The notes below the pieces were generated by a model. It was given only the letters and a program-made list of their open reading frames with translations. It was not told the DNA's origin and did not search any database. From contig DDSQ01000186.1 of the NCBI GenBank assembly GCA_002343845.1, positions 82,429 to 146,428 of the forward strand: DNA of 64,000 bases. Reading direction: 5' to 3'. The first letter of the stretch is position 1; each line of letters begins with the position of its first letter. The stretch comes from Planctomycetes bacterium UBA2386. GTDB taxonomy: Bacteria; Planctomycetota; UBA1135; UBA2386. The translations under genes and the position numbers were made by a program. Below are positions 8,275 through 17,020 of this stretch, piece by piece.

Positions 8275-9453
8275 ATGAGCGACTATCCGTTCCCGTCCCG
8301 CCGGTCGAGCGCCTTGCCGCTGGTCATCGCCGGCGGCGCGTTCGTGATCGCGGCGTTCTTGCTGCTCGAGCGCTCGGGTTTCTTCACGCCGACGCCGCGC
8401 AGCGTGCCGCGCGCCGTCACGCCACGCGGCGATCTCGCCGCGATGGAACAGAACTTCGTCGAGGTGTTCGAGCGCTACGGACCGTCGGTCGCGTCGATCA
8501 ACACGTCGGCCCTGATGCGCGACGGTTGGGGCGGCGTCCAGGAACAGCAGGGCGCTGGCAGCGGCTTCGTGTGGGACGAAGCCGGGGTCGTCGTCACCAA
8601 CCACCACGTCGTCGCGAACGCGCAGCAGGTGCAGGTGACGGTCGGCGGCCGGAACTTCCGCGCCGACGTCGTCGCCACGTCTCCGAACCACGACCTGGCG
8701 GTGCTGCGGCTGCGCGGCAACGTGGCCGGGCTGAAGCCGCTGCTGCTCGGCACCTCGAACGACCTGCGCGTCGGCCAGACCGCCATCGCGATCGGCAACC
8801 CGTTCGGCTTCGACCAGACGATGACGACGGGCATCGTCAGCGCACTGAACCGGTCCATCCAGGCCGAGAAGGGCGGCGCGTTCCTGCAGGGCCTGATCCA
8901 GGTCGACGCCGCGATCAACCGCGGCAACTCCGGCGGGCCGCTGCTCGATTCGGCGGGCCGGCTCATCGGCGTGACGACCGCGATCTACTCGCCGAGCGGC
9001 ACCAGTGCCGGCATCGGCTTCGCGGTGCCGGTCGACACCGTGAACGAAATCGTCCCGCGTCTGCTCGGCGGCCGCGCGACGTCGGCGCGGCTCGGCGTAA
9101 CGCGCGACCCGTTCTACGCCAGCTACCGGCTCGAGCCCGGCCTCGGCTACACGTCGGGGGCGATCGTCGGCGAGACGATCGAGGGTTACGGCGCCGCCGC
9201 GGCGGGGCTGCGGCCGTTCAAGATCACCGAGACCAACCGCGGCGCCCGCATCGACGCCTACGGCGACGTGCTCGTGAAGATCGAAGACACGCCCGTGCGC
9301 AGCTTCGACGAGCTGCCTCGGGTGCTCGGCAGCCGCCGCCCAGGCGACACCGTGAAGGTCGTCGTCATTCGCGGGCTTCCCGACGAGCCGCGCCCGGTCG
9401 AGATGCAGGTGAAGCTGACCGCCGAGGGTGAGCGCCTGAACGCCGGGATGTGA
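8275..9453 (+). CDS. HtrA/DegP-type serine protease, membrane-anchored
   Basis: Periplasmic quality-control protease of 392 residues. One N-terminal transmembrane helix (LPLVIAGGAFVIAAFLLL, about 14-31) anchors it as in DegS. The trypsin-like domain has a complete triad: H111 in TNHHVV, D140 in NHDLAVL and S219 in GNSGGPL. A PDZ-like domain fills the C-terminus from about residue 275, ending in the FDELPRVLGSRRPGD region. There is only one PDZ domain, where DegP has two. Both neighbours have separate functions. Which substrate it cleaves, and whether it releases an anti-sigma factor as DegS does, cannot be read from the sequence. Confidence 0.92.
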   Translation: MSDYPFPSRRSSALPLVIAGGAFVIAAFLLLERSGFFTPTPRSVPRAVTPRGDLAAMEQNFVEVFERYGPSVASINTSALMRDGWGGVQEQQGAGSGFVWDEAGVVVTNHHVVANAQQVQVTVGGRNFRADVVATSPNHDLAVLRLRGNVAGLKPLLLGTSNDLRVGQTAIAIGNPFGFDQTMTTGIVSALNRSIQAEKGGAFLQGLIQVDAAINRGNSGGPLLDSAGRLIGVTTAIYSPSGTSAGIGFAVPVDTVNEIVPRLLGGRATSARLGVTRDPFYASYRLEPGLGYTSGAIVGETIEGYGAAAAGLRPFKITETNRGARIDAYGDVLVKIEDTPVRSFDELPRVLGSRRPGDTVKVVVIRGLPDEPRPVEMQVKLTAEGERLNAGM

Positions 9454-9498
9454 CGGTTCGCGGGCACGGCACTGTTCCGTTCGGCAGTACCGCCGACG

Positions 9499-9504
9499 TA
9501 GAGT
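9499..9504 (+). promoter_or_regulatory. -10-like hexamer TAGAGT, 7 nt before the GT87-like gene
   Basis: The spacing puts the expected transcription start at or next to the ATG at 9512, so the mRNA would be leaderless. No Shine-Dalgarno is visible and no good -35 element can be seen. Confidence 0.35.
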
Positions 9505-9511
9505 CCGTGCC

Positions 9512-10822
9512 ATGGACGCCTCGTCCCGGTCGGCGCACTCGAACGCGCTGCGTGCCCCGCTGCTGGCGGCGCTCGTGGCGTTCGTGGCGGGCGTCGGCTG
9601 GCTCGTCCTGAGCCACCAACTCGAGCTGCTCGAGTCGCTCGGCGTGCCGACCATGCAGCCGCGGTTCGCCGACGCCCGCGCGATCTCCGGCGCGTCGGTC
9701 ACGCTGGCGCAAGGGCTAGACCCCCTGATCACCAACCCCGGCGACCCACTCGGTCGGCCGATGAACTACCCGCGGGCGTGGCTCGTACTCGCGTGGCTGG
9801 GGCTCGCGCCGGAGCACACGCCATGGTTGGCGCTGGCGTTCCTCGCCGCCTTCTTCGCCGGCCTGTGCGCGCTCGTGCCGCTCGCGACGACCCGCGCCGG
9901 CGCGTGGTGCCTGGCACTCGGCGCGTTGTCGCCGGCGGTGTGGCTCGGCGTCGAGCGCGCGAACAACGACTTGCCGATGTTCGGCCTGGTGGCGCTGGCG
10001 GCACTCGCCGTCGCGCGATCGCCTTGGTTCGCAAGCGGCCTGATCGCGGCAGCCGCGACGCTCAAGCTGTTCCCGATCTTCGCCGTGGCTGGCCTGGCTG
10101 GTGCTGGCCCACGACGCGCGACGCGCCTCGGCCTCGGCCTCGCGCTGGCGTTCGTCGTCTACGTCATCGCGACGTGGGGCGACCTGGCGACGATCCGCGC
10201 CAACACCGCACACTGGGATCGCATCGCCTACGGGGTCACGCAGTTGCCGCACCTGCTGGCGAGCGAGAACGGCTGGCCCGCGTCGACGCTGCTCGCCATC
10301 GGCGCAGCACTGCTCGCCGCCGTGGCCGCCGGCTCCCTCTGGCTGCGTACGCAGGTGCGGCTCGGCGGCACGCCAGCCCAGCTTGCCGCGTTCCGCTGCG
10401 GCGCCGCGATCCACGTCGGCACCTTCTGCACCGGCTCGCACTTCGACTACCGCCTGTCGTTCCTGCTGTTGGCGGTGCCGCAGATCGCCGCCTGGCTCGC
10501 GACCACGCGCGGAGCCACGCGGGCTGGGTTCGGCGTCACCCTCGCCGCGATCCTCGCCTCGATGTGGGGCATGACCTGGATGCAGTGGCTGCGCGCGGGC
10601 TCGGGCGAGTCCGTGGCGATGCTGGGCGACGAGGCGATCGGCTGGATCCTGGTCGCGCTGCTGATCGTCGCCGGCACGCTGACGCTGCCGGACGCGATGC
10701 TGCCGCGACGCTGGCGGAACGCGCGCTGGCTCGCCGCGCCCGTGGAACCCGCGGTCGTGCACGAGCTCCCGGCGGCCCCTGGCGACGTGCGGCCCCGGAA
10801 GCGCCACGTCACGACGGCCTGA
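9512..10822 (+). CDS. Polytopic GT87/DUF2029-like glycosyltransferase
   Basis: Integral membrane protein of 436 residues with about ten hydrophobic segments. ERANNDLPMF near residue 150 and AAATLKLFPIFAV near residue 175 match the acidic and lysine motifs of the DUF2029/GT87 GT-C glycosyltransferases, which use polyprenyl-phosphate sugars on the outer face of the membrane. Mycobacterial members are mannosyltransferases. The acceptor here is unknown, and no other glycan gene is adjacent. A TAGAGT hexamer lies 7 nt upstream of the ATG. The gene converges on ftcD with a 5-bp gap. Confidence 0.72.
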   Translation: MDASSRSAHSNALRAPLLAALVAFVAGVGWLVLSHQLELLESLGVPTMQPRFADARAISGASVTLAQGLDPLITNPGDPLGRPMNYPRAWLVLAWLGLAPEHTPWLALAFLAAFFAGLCALVPLATTRAGAWCLALGALSPAVWLGVERANNDLPMFGLVALAALAVARSPWFASGLIAAAATLKLFPIFAVAGLAGAGPRRATRLGLGLALAFVVYVIATWGDLATIRANTAHWDRIAYGVTQLPHLLASENGWPASTLLAIGAALLAAVAAGSLWLRTQVRLGGTPAQLAAFRCGAAIHVGTFCTGSHFDYRLSFLLLAVPQIAAWLATTRGATRAGFGVTLAAILASMWGMTWMQWLRAGSGESVAMLGDEAIGWILVALLIVAGTLTLPDAMLPRRWRNARWLAAPVEPAVVHELPAAPGDVRPRKRHVTTA

Positions 10823-10827
10823 CGGCG

Positions 10828-11739
10828 TCAGCCGCCCATCGCCGCGAGCTTGCTCTCGACGACCTGCTGTGCCGGGTCGAAGTCCGGGAGTTGCACGTGC
10901 TTCGCCAGCGCTGCATCGATCGCCGCCGCTGGTGCCAGCCCGACGAGTTCACTCGCCGCGACCTGGACACCGCGCTCGGCCGCGAGCGCCTTGACCTTGT
11001 CGAACACCACGCGAATCGACGTCACCTCGAAGTCGAGCAGGTTCATCGACACCTGGCTCAGCTGCTTGTCGTCGAGAAAGAAGCCCATCGCCTGCACCTT
11101 CTTGAAGCCGCCGTCCTTCTCGCGCACGGCCTTGGCGATGTCCTTGGCGACCTGCACGTCCTTGGTCGCGAGGTTGACGTTGTAGGCGATCAGGAACTTG
11201 CGCGCGCCGACCGCGACGCCGCCCGCCGTCGTGTGCATCTTCGCCGGGCCGAAGTCCGGCGCGAACTCGGGGTCGCTGCCGACCAACGACGCGAGCCCTT
11301 CGAACTCCTTGTTGCGGAAGTTGCCGAGCACGCGCCGCGACTCGCGCGTGCATGCCTCGGCATAGAGGAACACAGGCAGTCCGAGTTCGCCGCCGATGCG
11401 GGCGCCGACCGCCCGGGCGGTCGCCACCGCGTCGGCCATCGACGCGCCAGCGAGCGGCACGAACGGGCAGACGTCGATCGCCCCCATGCGTTTGTGCTCG
11501 CCCTTGTGGGTGCGCAGATCGATGCGGCGCATCGCTTCGCGCGCGCCGCGAAGTGCCGCCTCGGCGATCGCTGGTGCTGGCCCGGCGAGCGTCACGACGC
11601 TGCGGTGGTGGCTCGCGTCGAGCTCACTGCCGAGGCAACGCACGCCCGGCACCGCGGTCATCGCCGCGACCAACGCGTCGACGATCCCCCGGTCACGACC
11701 CTCGGAGAAGTTCGGAACACACTCGAGCAACGGCGGCAT
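10828..11739 (-). CDS. ftcD: Glutamate formimidoyltransferase
   Basis: A 303-residue formiminotransferase domain protein that moves the formimino group from N-formimino-L-glutamate to tetrahydrofolate, the last step of one branch of histidine breakdown. The N-terminal signature VPNFSEGRD (about 8-16) and the HHRSVVTLAG stretch near residue 45 are typical of the family. The cyclodeaminase half found in mammalian FTCD is absent, as in many bacteria, and no separate cyclodeaminase is seen here. The ATG at 11739 (MPPLLECVPNF) sets the start; the frame stays open upstream but without matching sequence. HutI, which makes the precursor of its substrate, lies 0.8 kb away on the same strand, with a pseudouridine synthase on the other strand between them. 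Confidence 0.92.
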   Translation of the reverse strand: MPPLLECVPNFSEGRDRGIVDALVAAMTAVPGVRCLGSELDASHHRSVVTLAGPAPAIAEAALRGAREAMRRIDLRTHKGEHKRMGAIDVCPFVPLAGASMADAVATARAVGARIGGELGLPVFLYAEACTRESRRVLGNFRNKEFEGLASLVGSDPEFAPDFGPAKMHTTAGGVAVGARKFLIAYNVNLATKDVQVAKDIAKAVREKDGGFKKVQAMGFFLDDKQLSQVSMNLLDFEVTSIRVVFDKVKALAAERGVQVAASELVGLAPAAAIDAALAKHVQLPDFDPAQQVVESKLAAMGG

Positions 11740-11820
11740 GCGGGCGCGTGCTATCCGCCCGGCTCGCGTGATTCCAGCGGCGCGGTTGCACCGGCCTCGC
11801 GGGCGCCGGATCCTGACCGG

Positions 11821-12585
11821 GTGAGCACCAGCGGCAAGAAGACCCTCGACCGGATGCTGTCCCGCGCCGGCGCGTGTTCGCGACATCAGGCGGTGGCTTG
11901 GATCGCCGCGGGCCGCGTGCAGGTGAACGGCCGCACCGTGCGCAATGCCGAGGCCTGGGTCGATCCGGTCCGCGATCGGGTGCTCGTCGACGGGGCGCCG
12001 TTGCGGCCGCGCAGCAAGGAAGTGTGGGCCATGCACAAGCCGGTCGGCTACGTCACGACGGCCGCCGACGAGCACGGCCGGGCGACGGTCTACGATCTGT
12101 TGCCGCCCGACGCGTCGTGGTTGGCGCCGGTCGGTCGCCTCGACCGCGATTCGTCGGGGCTGTTGCTGTTCACCAACGACAACGACCTCGCGCACGCGAT
12201 CAACGCGCCGGCCAGCAAGCTACCGAAGGTCTACGAAGTGCGCGTCAAGGGGCGCGTTGGCGACGCCGCGTTGACGACGCTGCGCAACGGCGTCGCCCTG
12301 CACGACGGCACGACCCGACCGGCGCGCGCCGACGCACTCGACCACGACGCGCGTTCGACCTTGCTGCGCATCGAACTGGTCGAGGGCAGGAACCGGCAGA
12401 TCCGCCGCATGGTGCTCGCCATCGGCTCGCGCGTCTGGACGCTGCATCGCATCTCGGTCGGGCCGATCGGGTTGGGCGACCAGGCCGAAGGCAGCTGCCG
12501 GCGACTGGCTCCCGACGAAGTGCAAGCGCTGCGCGCGGCGGTCAGTGTGCCCGCGGCGAAGCACAGTCGGGGTCCCGTTCGCTGA
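11821..12585 (+). CDS. RsuA/RluB/RluE/RluF-family pseudouridine synthase
   Basis: A 254-residue rRNA-modifying enzyme that isomerises a specific uridine. An S4 RNA-binding domain (TLDRMLSRAGACSRHQA onward, about 8-60) precedes the catalytic domain. The catalytic Asp is D108 in GRLDRDSSGLLLF, and EGRNRQIRRM near residue 193 is the second family signature. It starts with GTG at 11821, 81 bp from the divergent ftcD start. The paralogue (RsuA for 16S, RluB/E/F for 23S) cannot be decided by eye. The last 44 bp overlap the 3' end of hutI on the opposite strand. Confidence 0.9.
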   Translation: MSTSGKKTLDRMLSRAGACSRHQAVAWIAAGRVQVNGRTVRNAEAWVDPVRDRVLVDGAPLRPRSKEVWAMHKPVGYVTTAADEHGRATVYDLLPPDASWLAPVGRLDRDSSGLLLFTNDNDLAHAINAPASKLPKVYEVRVKGRVGDAALTTLRNGVALHDGTTRPARADALDHDARSTLLRIELVEGRNRQIRRMVLAIGSRVWTLHRISVGPIGLGDQAEGSCRRLAPDEVQALRAAVSVPAAKHSRGPVR

Positions 12586-13840
12586 CGTTGGCGACCAGCG
12601 GCACGCCGTCCTTCACCGTCATCGCCACCGGGTTGCCGCCGAGCGCGTAGCCCGCCGCACGCCAGCTCGGCAGGTCGAGCACGCACAGGTCGGCGCGCTT
12701 GCCCGGGTGCAGCGTGCCGACCTCGGCGTCGAGCTGCAGCGAGAACGCCGGGTTGATGGTCGCCGCCGTGATCACCTCCTCGGCGGTCATCTTCATCTGC
12801 GAGCACGCCATCGACCAGATCAACGTCATCGACTGCGTGTGGCACGAGCCCGGGTTGAAGTCGGTCGCCAGGGCGACCGCGCAGCCGGCCTCGATCATGC
12901 GGCGCGCCGGCGCATAGTGCGGCTTGCCGAGGAAGAAGATCGTGCCCGGCAGCAGCACGCCGACGGTGTCGCTGGCCGCCAACGCCTGGATGCCGGCGTC
13001 GGAGATCCGGCCGAGGTGGTCGGCAGAACACGCGCCGAGGCGGACCGCGAGTTCGGTGCCGCCCATCGGCGTCAGTTCGTCCGCGTGCATGCGCAGGCGC
13101 AGGCCGTGCGTGCGCGCCGCCGTGAGCACCCGTTCGCTCTGTGCGCGATCGAAGACACCGGGCTCGGCGAAGACGTCGCAGTAGTCGGCGAGCGGCGCCA
13201 GCGCCGGGATCATCTGCTCGCAGAGCAGCCGCACGTACTCGCCGCGGTTGTCGCGATACTCGGGCGGAAACTCGTGCGCGCCGAGGAACGTGCGGCGCAC
13301 GGTGAGCGGGACCGCCGCGGCGGCGCGCTGCAACGCCAACAGGCTCTTCTCCTCGTCGGCGAGCGACAGGCCGTAGCCGGTCTTGCACTCGACGGTCGTC
13401 GTGCCGTTGGCGGCGAACCCCCACAGGTGACGTTCGGTGCGTTCCGCGAGTTCGGCGAGCGGCATTTCGCGCACGCCTCGCATCGAACTCAGGATGCCGC
13501 CGCCCGCGGCCGCGATCGCCATGTAGTCCGCACCGGCGCAGCGCTGGTGGAACTCGTTCTCGCGCGTGCGGGCGAACACCGGGTGCGTGTGGCAGTCGAC
13601 GAACCCGGGCAGCACGACGAAGCCCGACAGATCGACTTCGTCGACGGCGCGGTAGGCCTTCACGATCGCCGCCGTGGCGCCGGTCGCGACGATGCGCCCG
13701 TTGCGCACGGCGACCGCCCCGTCGTCGATCACGCCGAGGCGCTGCATCGCCGCCCCACGCCGCGCCCCCGTGGGCGGACCGTCGGTCATGGTCACGAGTT
13801 CGCGGCAGTGCACGAACAGGCGATCGACGGACTCGGTCAT
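12542..13840 (-). CDS. hutI: Imidazolonepropionase
   Basis: Amidohydrolase of 432 residues that hydrolyses 4-imidazolone-5-propionate to N-formimino-L-glutamate, the third step of histidine degradation. The metal-binding motif DCHTHPVF at about 102-109, the ECKTGYGL substrate-loop signature, FLGAH, HADEL and ATDFNPGSCHT all match HutI. The ATG at 13840 is followed closely by the first beta strand. FtcD downstream completes the path to glutamate, but hutH and hutU are not in the window. The stop codon lies within the 3' end of the pseudouridine synthase gene on the other strand. Confidence 0.95.
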   Translation of the reverse strand: MTESVDRLFVHCRELVTMTDGPPTGARRGAAMQRLGVIDDGAVAVRNGRIVATGATAAIVKAYRAVDEVDLSGFVVLPGFVDCHTHPVFARTRENEFHQRCAGADYMAIAAAGGGILSSMRGVREMPLAELAERTERHLWGFAANGTTTVECKTGYGLSLADEEKSLLALQRAAAAVPLTVRRTFLGAHEFPPEYRDNRGEYVRLLCEQMIPALAPLADYCDVFAEPGVFDRAQSERVLTAARTHGLRLRMHADELTPMGGTELAVRLGACSADHLGRISDAGIQALAASDTVGVLLPGTIFFLGKPHYAPARRMIEAGCAVALATDFNPGSCHTQSMTLIWSMACSQMKMTAEEVITAATINPAFSLQLDAEVGTLHPGKRADLCVLDLPSWRAAGYALGGNPVAMTVKDGVPLVANVSERDPDCASPRAH

Positions 13841-13896
13841 GCCGCCAGGATCACCCGCCGCGGCGCCGTTGCAAGCGCGCAGCGAAACCAGCGCCG

Positions 13897-14703
13897 TCAG
13901 GCGCTGGCGAGCAGCGGTCTGTCCTCCGCGACGGCGGCAGGCTGCCGGGCAGCGAGGCCCAGCAGCGTCGCGGCGCGGTCGAACACCCGCTTGCGCGCGC
14001 GGAACACGATCATCTTCACCGCTTCGGGGCGGATGCCGAGCAGGCCGCCGAGATCGGCGTAGCGCAACCCGCGCACTTCGACCATCTGCAGCACGAACTG
14101 CTCGCGGTCCCGCAGCGCCCGGAATGCGGCGAGGTAGCACTGCAGCACCAGCCCGAAGGCCTGCGCGGTCGCCGAGCACTCTTCGCGGTCCTGGGCCAAG
14201 GCACTCGGTTCCCGCATCGCAAAATCGGCGTGCTCCTGCAGCACCTCGGGCGCGCGCAGCGCGATCTCGACGCCGTGCCGTTGCTGGCGCAGGTGGCGGC
14301 GGATCGCGTTGTCGACGATCGTCGTCGACCAGGCGGCGAATGCGCCCGGCCGCGAGGCCAGGAACCGGTCGGGGTAGCGGTAGACGTTGACCAGGGTGTC
14401 CTGCAGGACTTCGTTCGCGTCGAGCACCGAACCGAGGCCGCGCAGGCGGGAACGGATGCGAGCCTGCAACTGCGGGCTGACCCAGCGCACAAGGCACTCG
14501 AACACCTCGCGATCCCCGCTGCGGCGGAAGGCGTCCATCAGGCTCGTCGCGAGGCCGGCGTCGCGCACCACCGGGTCGGCATCGTTGGCGGCGAGCAGCG
14601 TGCCGCCGAACCGAGCCAGCAGCTCGATGGCGTCCTTGCGGATCCGCTCACGTGCGAGGGACGCATCGGTGGAAGTCGCCGGCAGGGAGGGGTCGCCGCT
14701 CAT
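13897..14703 (-). CDS. ECF-like sigma-70 family RNA polymerase sigma factor
   Basis: A 268-residue regulator. Sigma region 2 is visible around EVLQDTLVNVYRYPDRF and the following AFAAWSTTIVDNAIRRHLR. Region 4 is around LRDREQFVLQMVEVRGLRYADLG with the helix-turn-helix LLGIRPEAVKMIVFRAR. The unusually long N-terminus (about 90 residues before region 2) and the long linker resemble planctomycete-specific ECF groups. No anti-sigma gene follows. It diverges from the diguanylate cyclase gene across 205 bp that contain a near-perfect palindrome at 14795-14811. The start is the ATG at 14703, with a CATTGT hexamer 10 nt upstream. Confidence 0.85.
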   Translation of the reverse strand: MSGDPSLPATSTDASLARERIRKDAIELLARFGGTLLAANDADPVVRDAGLATSLMDAFRRSGDREVFECLVRWVSPQLQARIRSRLRGLGSVLDANEVLQDTLVNVYRYPDRFLASRPGAFAAWSTTIVDNAIRRHLRQQRHGVEIALRAPEVLQEHADFAMREPSALAQDREECSATAQAFGLVLQCYLAAFRALRDREQFVLQMVEVRGLRYADLGGLLGIRPEAVKMIVFRARKRVFDRAATLLGLAARQPAAVAEDRPLLASA

Positions 14704-14794
14704 GGCAGCAGGCACAATGCGAAGCGCGGACCAACGCCGTGGCGAACGGCGGCACCCCGTGGGCGATCGGCCTCGCAACTCGGCCAATCCGTGG

Positions 14795-14811
14795 TGGTTA
14801 GGACCTATCCA
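14795..14811. promoter_or_regulatory. Near-palindrome between the sigma factor and diguanylate cyclase genes
   Basis: TGGTTAGG and CCTATCCA flank a central A and match as inverted repeats at 7 of 8 positions. The site lies 92 bp from the sigma factor start and 98 bp from the cyclase start. It is a possible regulator-binding site for either gene. The rest of the 14704-14908 spacer shows nothing clear. Confidence 0.3.
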
Positions 14812-14908
14812 CTCCCCGAATGCTGGCTTGGTTCCGGCCGTGGCACCGTGGCATCCCCGACGCAGTTGAGCGAGGCCCTGTGCGAAGCCGAACAGTGCGC
14901 GGGGAACG

Positions 14909-16759
14909 ATGGCTTTCCGATCACCCAATGCGGCCGTGCACAACCCGTTGCGGGCCGCCCCCTCGGCGCTGGCGCTGCTCGGCGGGCTCGGCGATCGGAC
15001 CAGGGCGACCACCCCCGACACCACCGCCGCCCTGCTGCGGCTCGACCCCCTGGCCGTGCTGCGAGGCCTCCGGTTCGCGAATGCGCCCCTGGTGCGAAGC
15101 GACCACCCGGTCACGACCGTCGCGGACCTCGTTGCCCGACTCGGACCGGGCAACTCCGAGCGCCTGCTCGCCGTCCGGCCGACGCCTGTCGCCGCGGATT
15201 CGCCGCTGCGAGCCCAATGGCGCCACTCGGTGGCCACGGCACTTGCTGCCGAACGAATCGCGCGCAGCACGGGCCTGGCCGATCCCGAAGCGGCATGGTT
15301 GCTCGGCCTGCTGTGCGACACGCCGCGATGGCTCGCCCTGCTGCAGGCGGGGCACGGATCGCGCCACGCGCCCTCGACGGCCGACTGCGCCTCGCAGTGG
15401 CAGCTTCCGGCGCCGGTCGTTGCCCAGTTCCAGTCGCCGCGCCACGTGCCGACGTCGGCGGAGGATCTGCTGCCGAACGACGCCGCCGCCCTCGTGCGAT
15501 TGGCGCGCCAGCAAGCCATGGCCGCGGGTTTCCCACCCGGCCCACTGCCCGGCTCCTTCGGTGCTGCGGCCAGCCCGCCTCCCGGCGACCCGACCACCTC
15601 GGCGGCGTTGCGCGCCCGGTTCGAGGCGCTCGTGGCGCCGCTGGAAGCGCGATTCGCCGTTCGCCAACCTGCGGACGGGATCGCCGGCACCCCGCCCGCG
15701 GAGAACGTGCGTCTCGAACCGATGGTGCTCGGCCTGCTCGACGTCGTCCATGCCGCCGACGCACGCACGATCGCCGCGGCCCTGACCGCGGCGGCGGTGC
15801 GCGGCGGCATGTGGGACCGCGCGTGCTTCGCCAAGTGGAACCCACAGATCGGCGCGATCACCTGGCGCGACCTGGCCGACGGCGGCCACCTGCCGGCGAC
15901 GCTCCACCAGGTCCAGGTCTCCGTCAGCGAAGCGCACGCGCTGCAGGGCGCCGTGTCCGCGGGTGCGCCGGCGCTGCTGCAGGCAGCGCTGCGCGATACG
16001 GCCGGCTTGTTGGCCGCCTTGTCGACGGACGAACTGCTCGCCGTGCCGCTGAACGGGTCGCTCGGGCTGCCGTCGTTCCTGCTGCTCGACCGCTCGCTGA
16101 CCCTGACGCCGATCGACGCCGAGCACGAGCGCACCTTCACCCGCCTGCTCGGCGATACCGGTTCGCTGCTGCTCGAGAACCTGCTGCTGCGGCGCCGAGA
16201 GTCGCGCGTTCAGAAGTACGCCCTCACCGATCCGCTGACCCGCCTGTTCAACCGGCGCCTGGGCCTGCTCGCGCTCGAACGCGAAGTAGCCAGTTGCGAT
16301 CGTTCGGGCCGTCCGCTGACCGTGCTGATGGCAGACCTCGACCACTTCAAGCAACTCAACGACACGCACGGACACTTGCGGGGCGACCAGGCCCTGCGCG
16401 CCGCCGCCGACGTGATGCGCGCCACCATGCGCCGCGGCGACACGGTCTGCCGTTACGGCGGTGAGGAGTTCGTGCTGGTGCTGCCCGACACCACCGCCGA
16501 CGAAGCCGCCGTTGTCGCCGCCCGCCTGTTCACGGCGGTTCAGCGGCGCGGTGAAGAACTTGGCCTGCCGCTGACCATGTCGCTCGGCCTGACGGCCTAC
16601 CGCCCAGGCGACAGTGTCGAGGCGATCCTCCAGCGCGCCGACTACGCGCTCTACGCCAGCAAGGACCAGGGGCGCAACCGGTTCTCAGCGGACGTCGAGC
16701 TGGACGACGAAGAGGCGCTGGCGCCGACCCAGGGCGCGGACGACCCGACCCGAGACTGA
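14909..16759 (+). CDS. Diguanylate cyclase (GGDEF) with degenerate HDOD-like N-terminus
   Basis: A 616-residue protein. The C-terminal GGDEF domain (from about DPLTRLFNRRLG near residue 438) has the catalytic GGEEF at 517-521. An RxxD inhibitory site (R508 to D511) lies five residues upstream, so an active, product-inhibited c-di-GMP synthase is expected. The first 400 residues look helical. The segment with WRHSVATALAAERIA and WLLGLLCDTPRW resembles an HDOD/HD-like fold with metal residues lost. A GAF-like segment may follow (LLDRSLTLTPIDAEHERTFTR). A GGGGA Shine-Dalgarno sits just before the ATG. The divergent sigma factor may share its control region. Confidence 0.85.
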   Translation: MAFRSPNAAVHNPLRAAPSALALLGGLGDRTRATTPDTTAALLRLDPLAVLRGLRFANAPLVRSDHPVTTVADLVARLGPGNSERLLAVRPTPVAADSPLRAQWRHSVATALAAERIARSTGLADPEAAWLLGLLCDTPRWLALLQAGHGSRHAPSTADCASQWQLPAPVVAQFQSPRHVPTSAEDLLPNDAAALVRLARQQAMAAGFPPGPLPGSFGAAASPPPGDPTTSAALRARFEALVAPLEARFAVRQPADGIAGTPPAENVRLEPMVLGLLDVVHAADARTIAAALTAAAVRGGMWDRACFAKWNPQIGAITWRDLADGGHLPATLHQVQVSVSEAHALQGAVSAGAPALLQAALRDTAGLLAALSTDELLAVPLNGSLGLPSFLLLDRSLTLTPIDAEHERTFTRLLGDTGSLLLENLLLRRRESRVQKYALTDPLTRLFNRRLGLLALEREVASCDRSGRPLTVLMADLDHFKQLNDTHGHLRGDQALRAAADVMRATMRRGDTVCRYGGEEFVLVLPDTTADEAAVVAARLFTAVQRRGEELGLPLTMSLGLTAYRPGDSVEAILQRADYALYASKDQGRNRFSADVELDDEEALAPTQGADDPTRD

Positions 16760-17020
16760 TCCCTTGGCTGTGCTCGGGGCGATAGACCCCGGGGGCGACG
16801 GCCCAGGAACTTCGCGAGCCCCGCCAAGAGAACCGTCACCCCCATCGCCCGGGGAGTTGGGCCTGGGGCTTCCGCACCACCCATCGCCGCCAACTTCATC
16901 CGAACCCGCTACCCGTGCCCTCCGCTGGCGGGCCTGCGCCGCCAGCGAACGTCGGGCGGTGGCTCGTCGTACGCACCATGGCATGGCCGATAGGACCGCC
17001 GGGAGATTGAGCCCCAGTCC
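16760..17020. other. 261-bp gene-free stretch
   Basis: GC-rich, with runs of G and C that could fold on themselves (for example around 16782-16800 and 16834-16855). I see no tRNA, no T-run terminator and no convincing open frame with a ribosome-binding site. It probably holds the 3' end of the cyclase transcript and the promoter for the CBS-domain gene. Confidence 0.3.
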
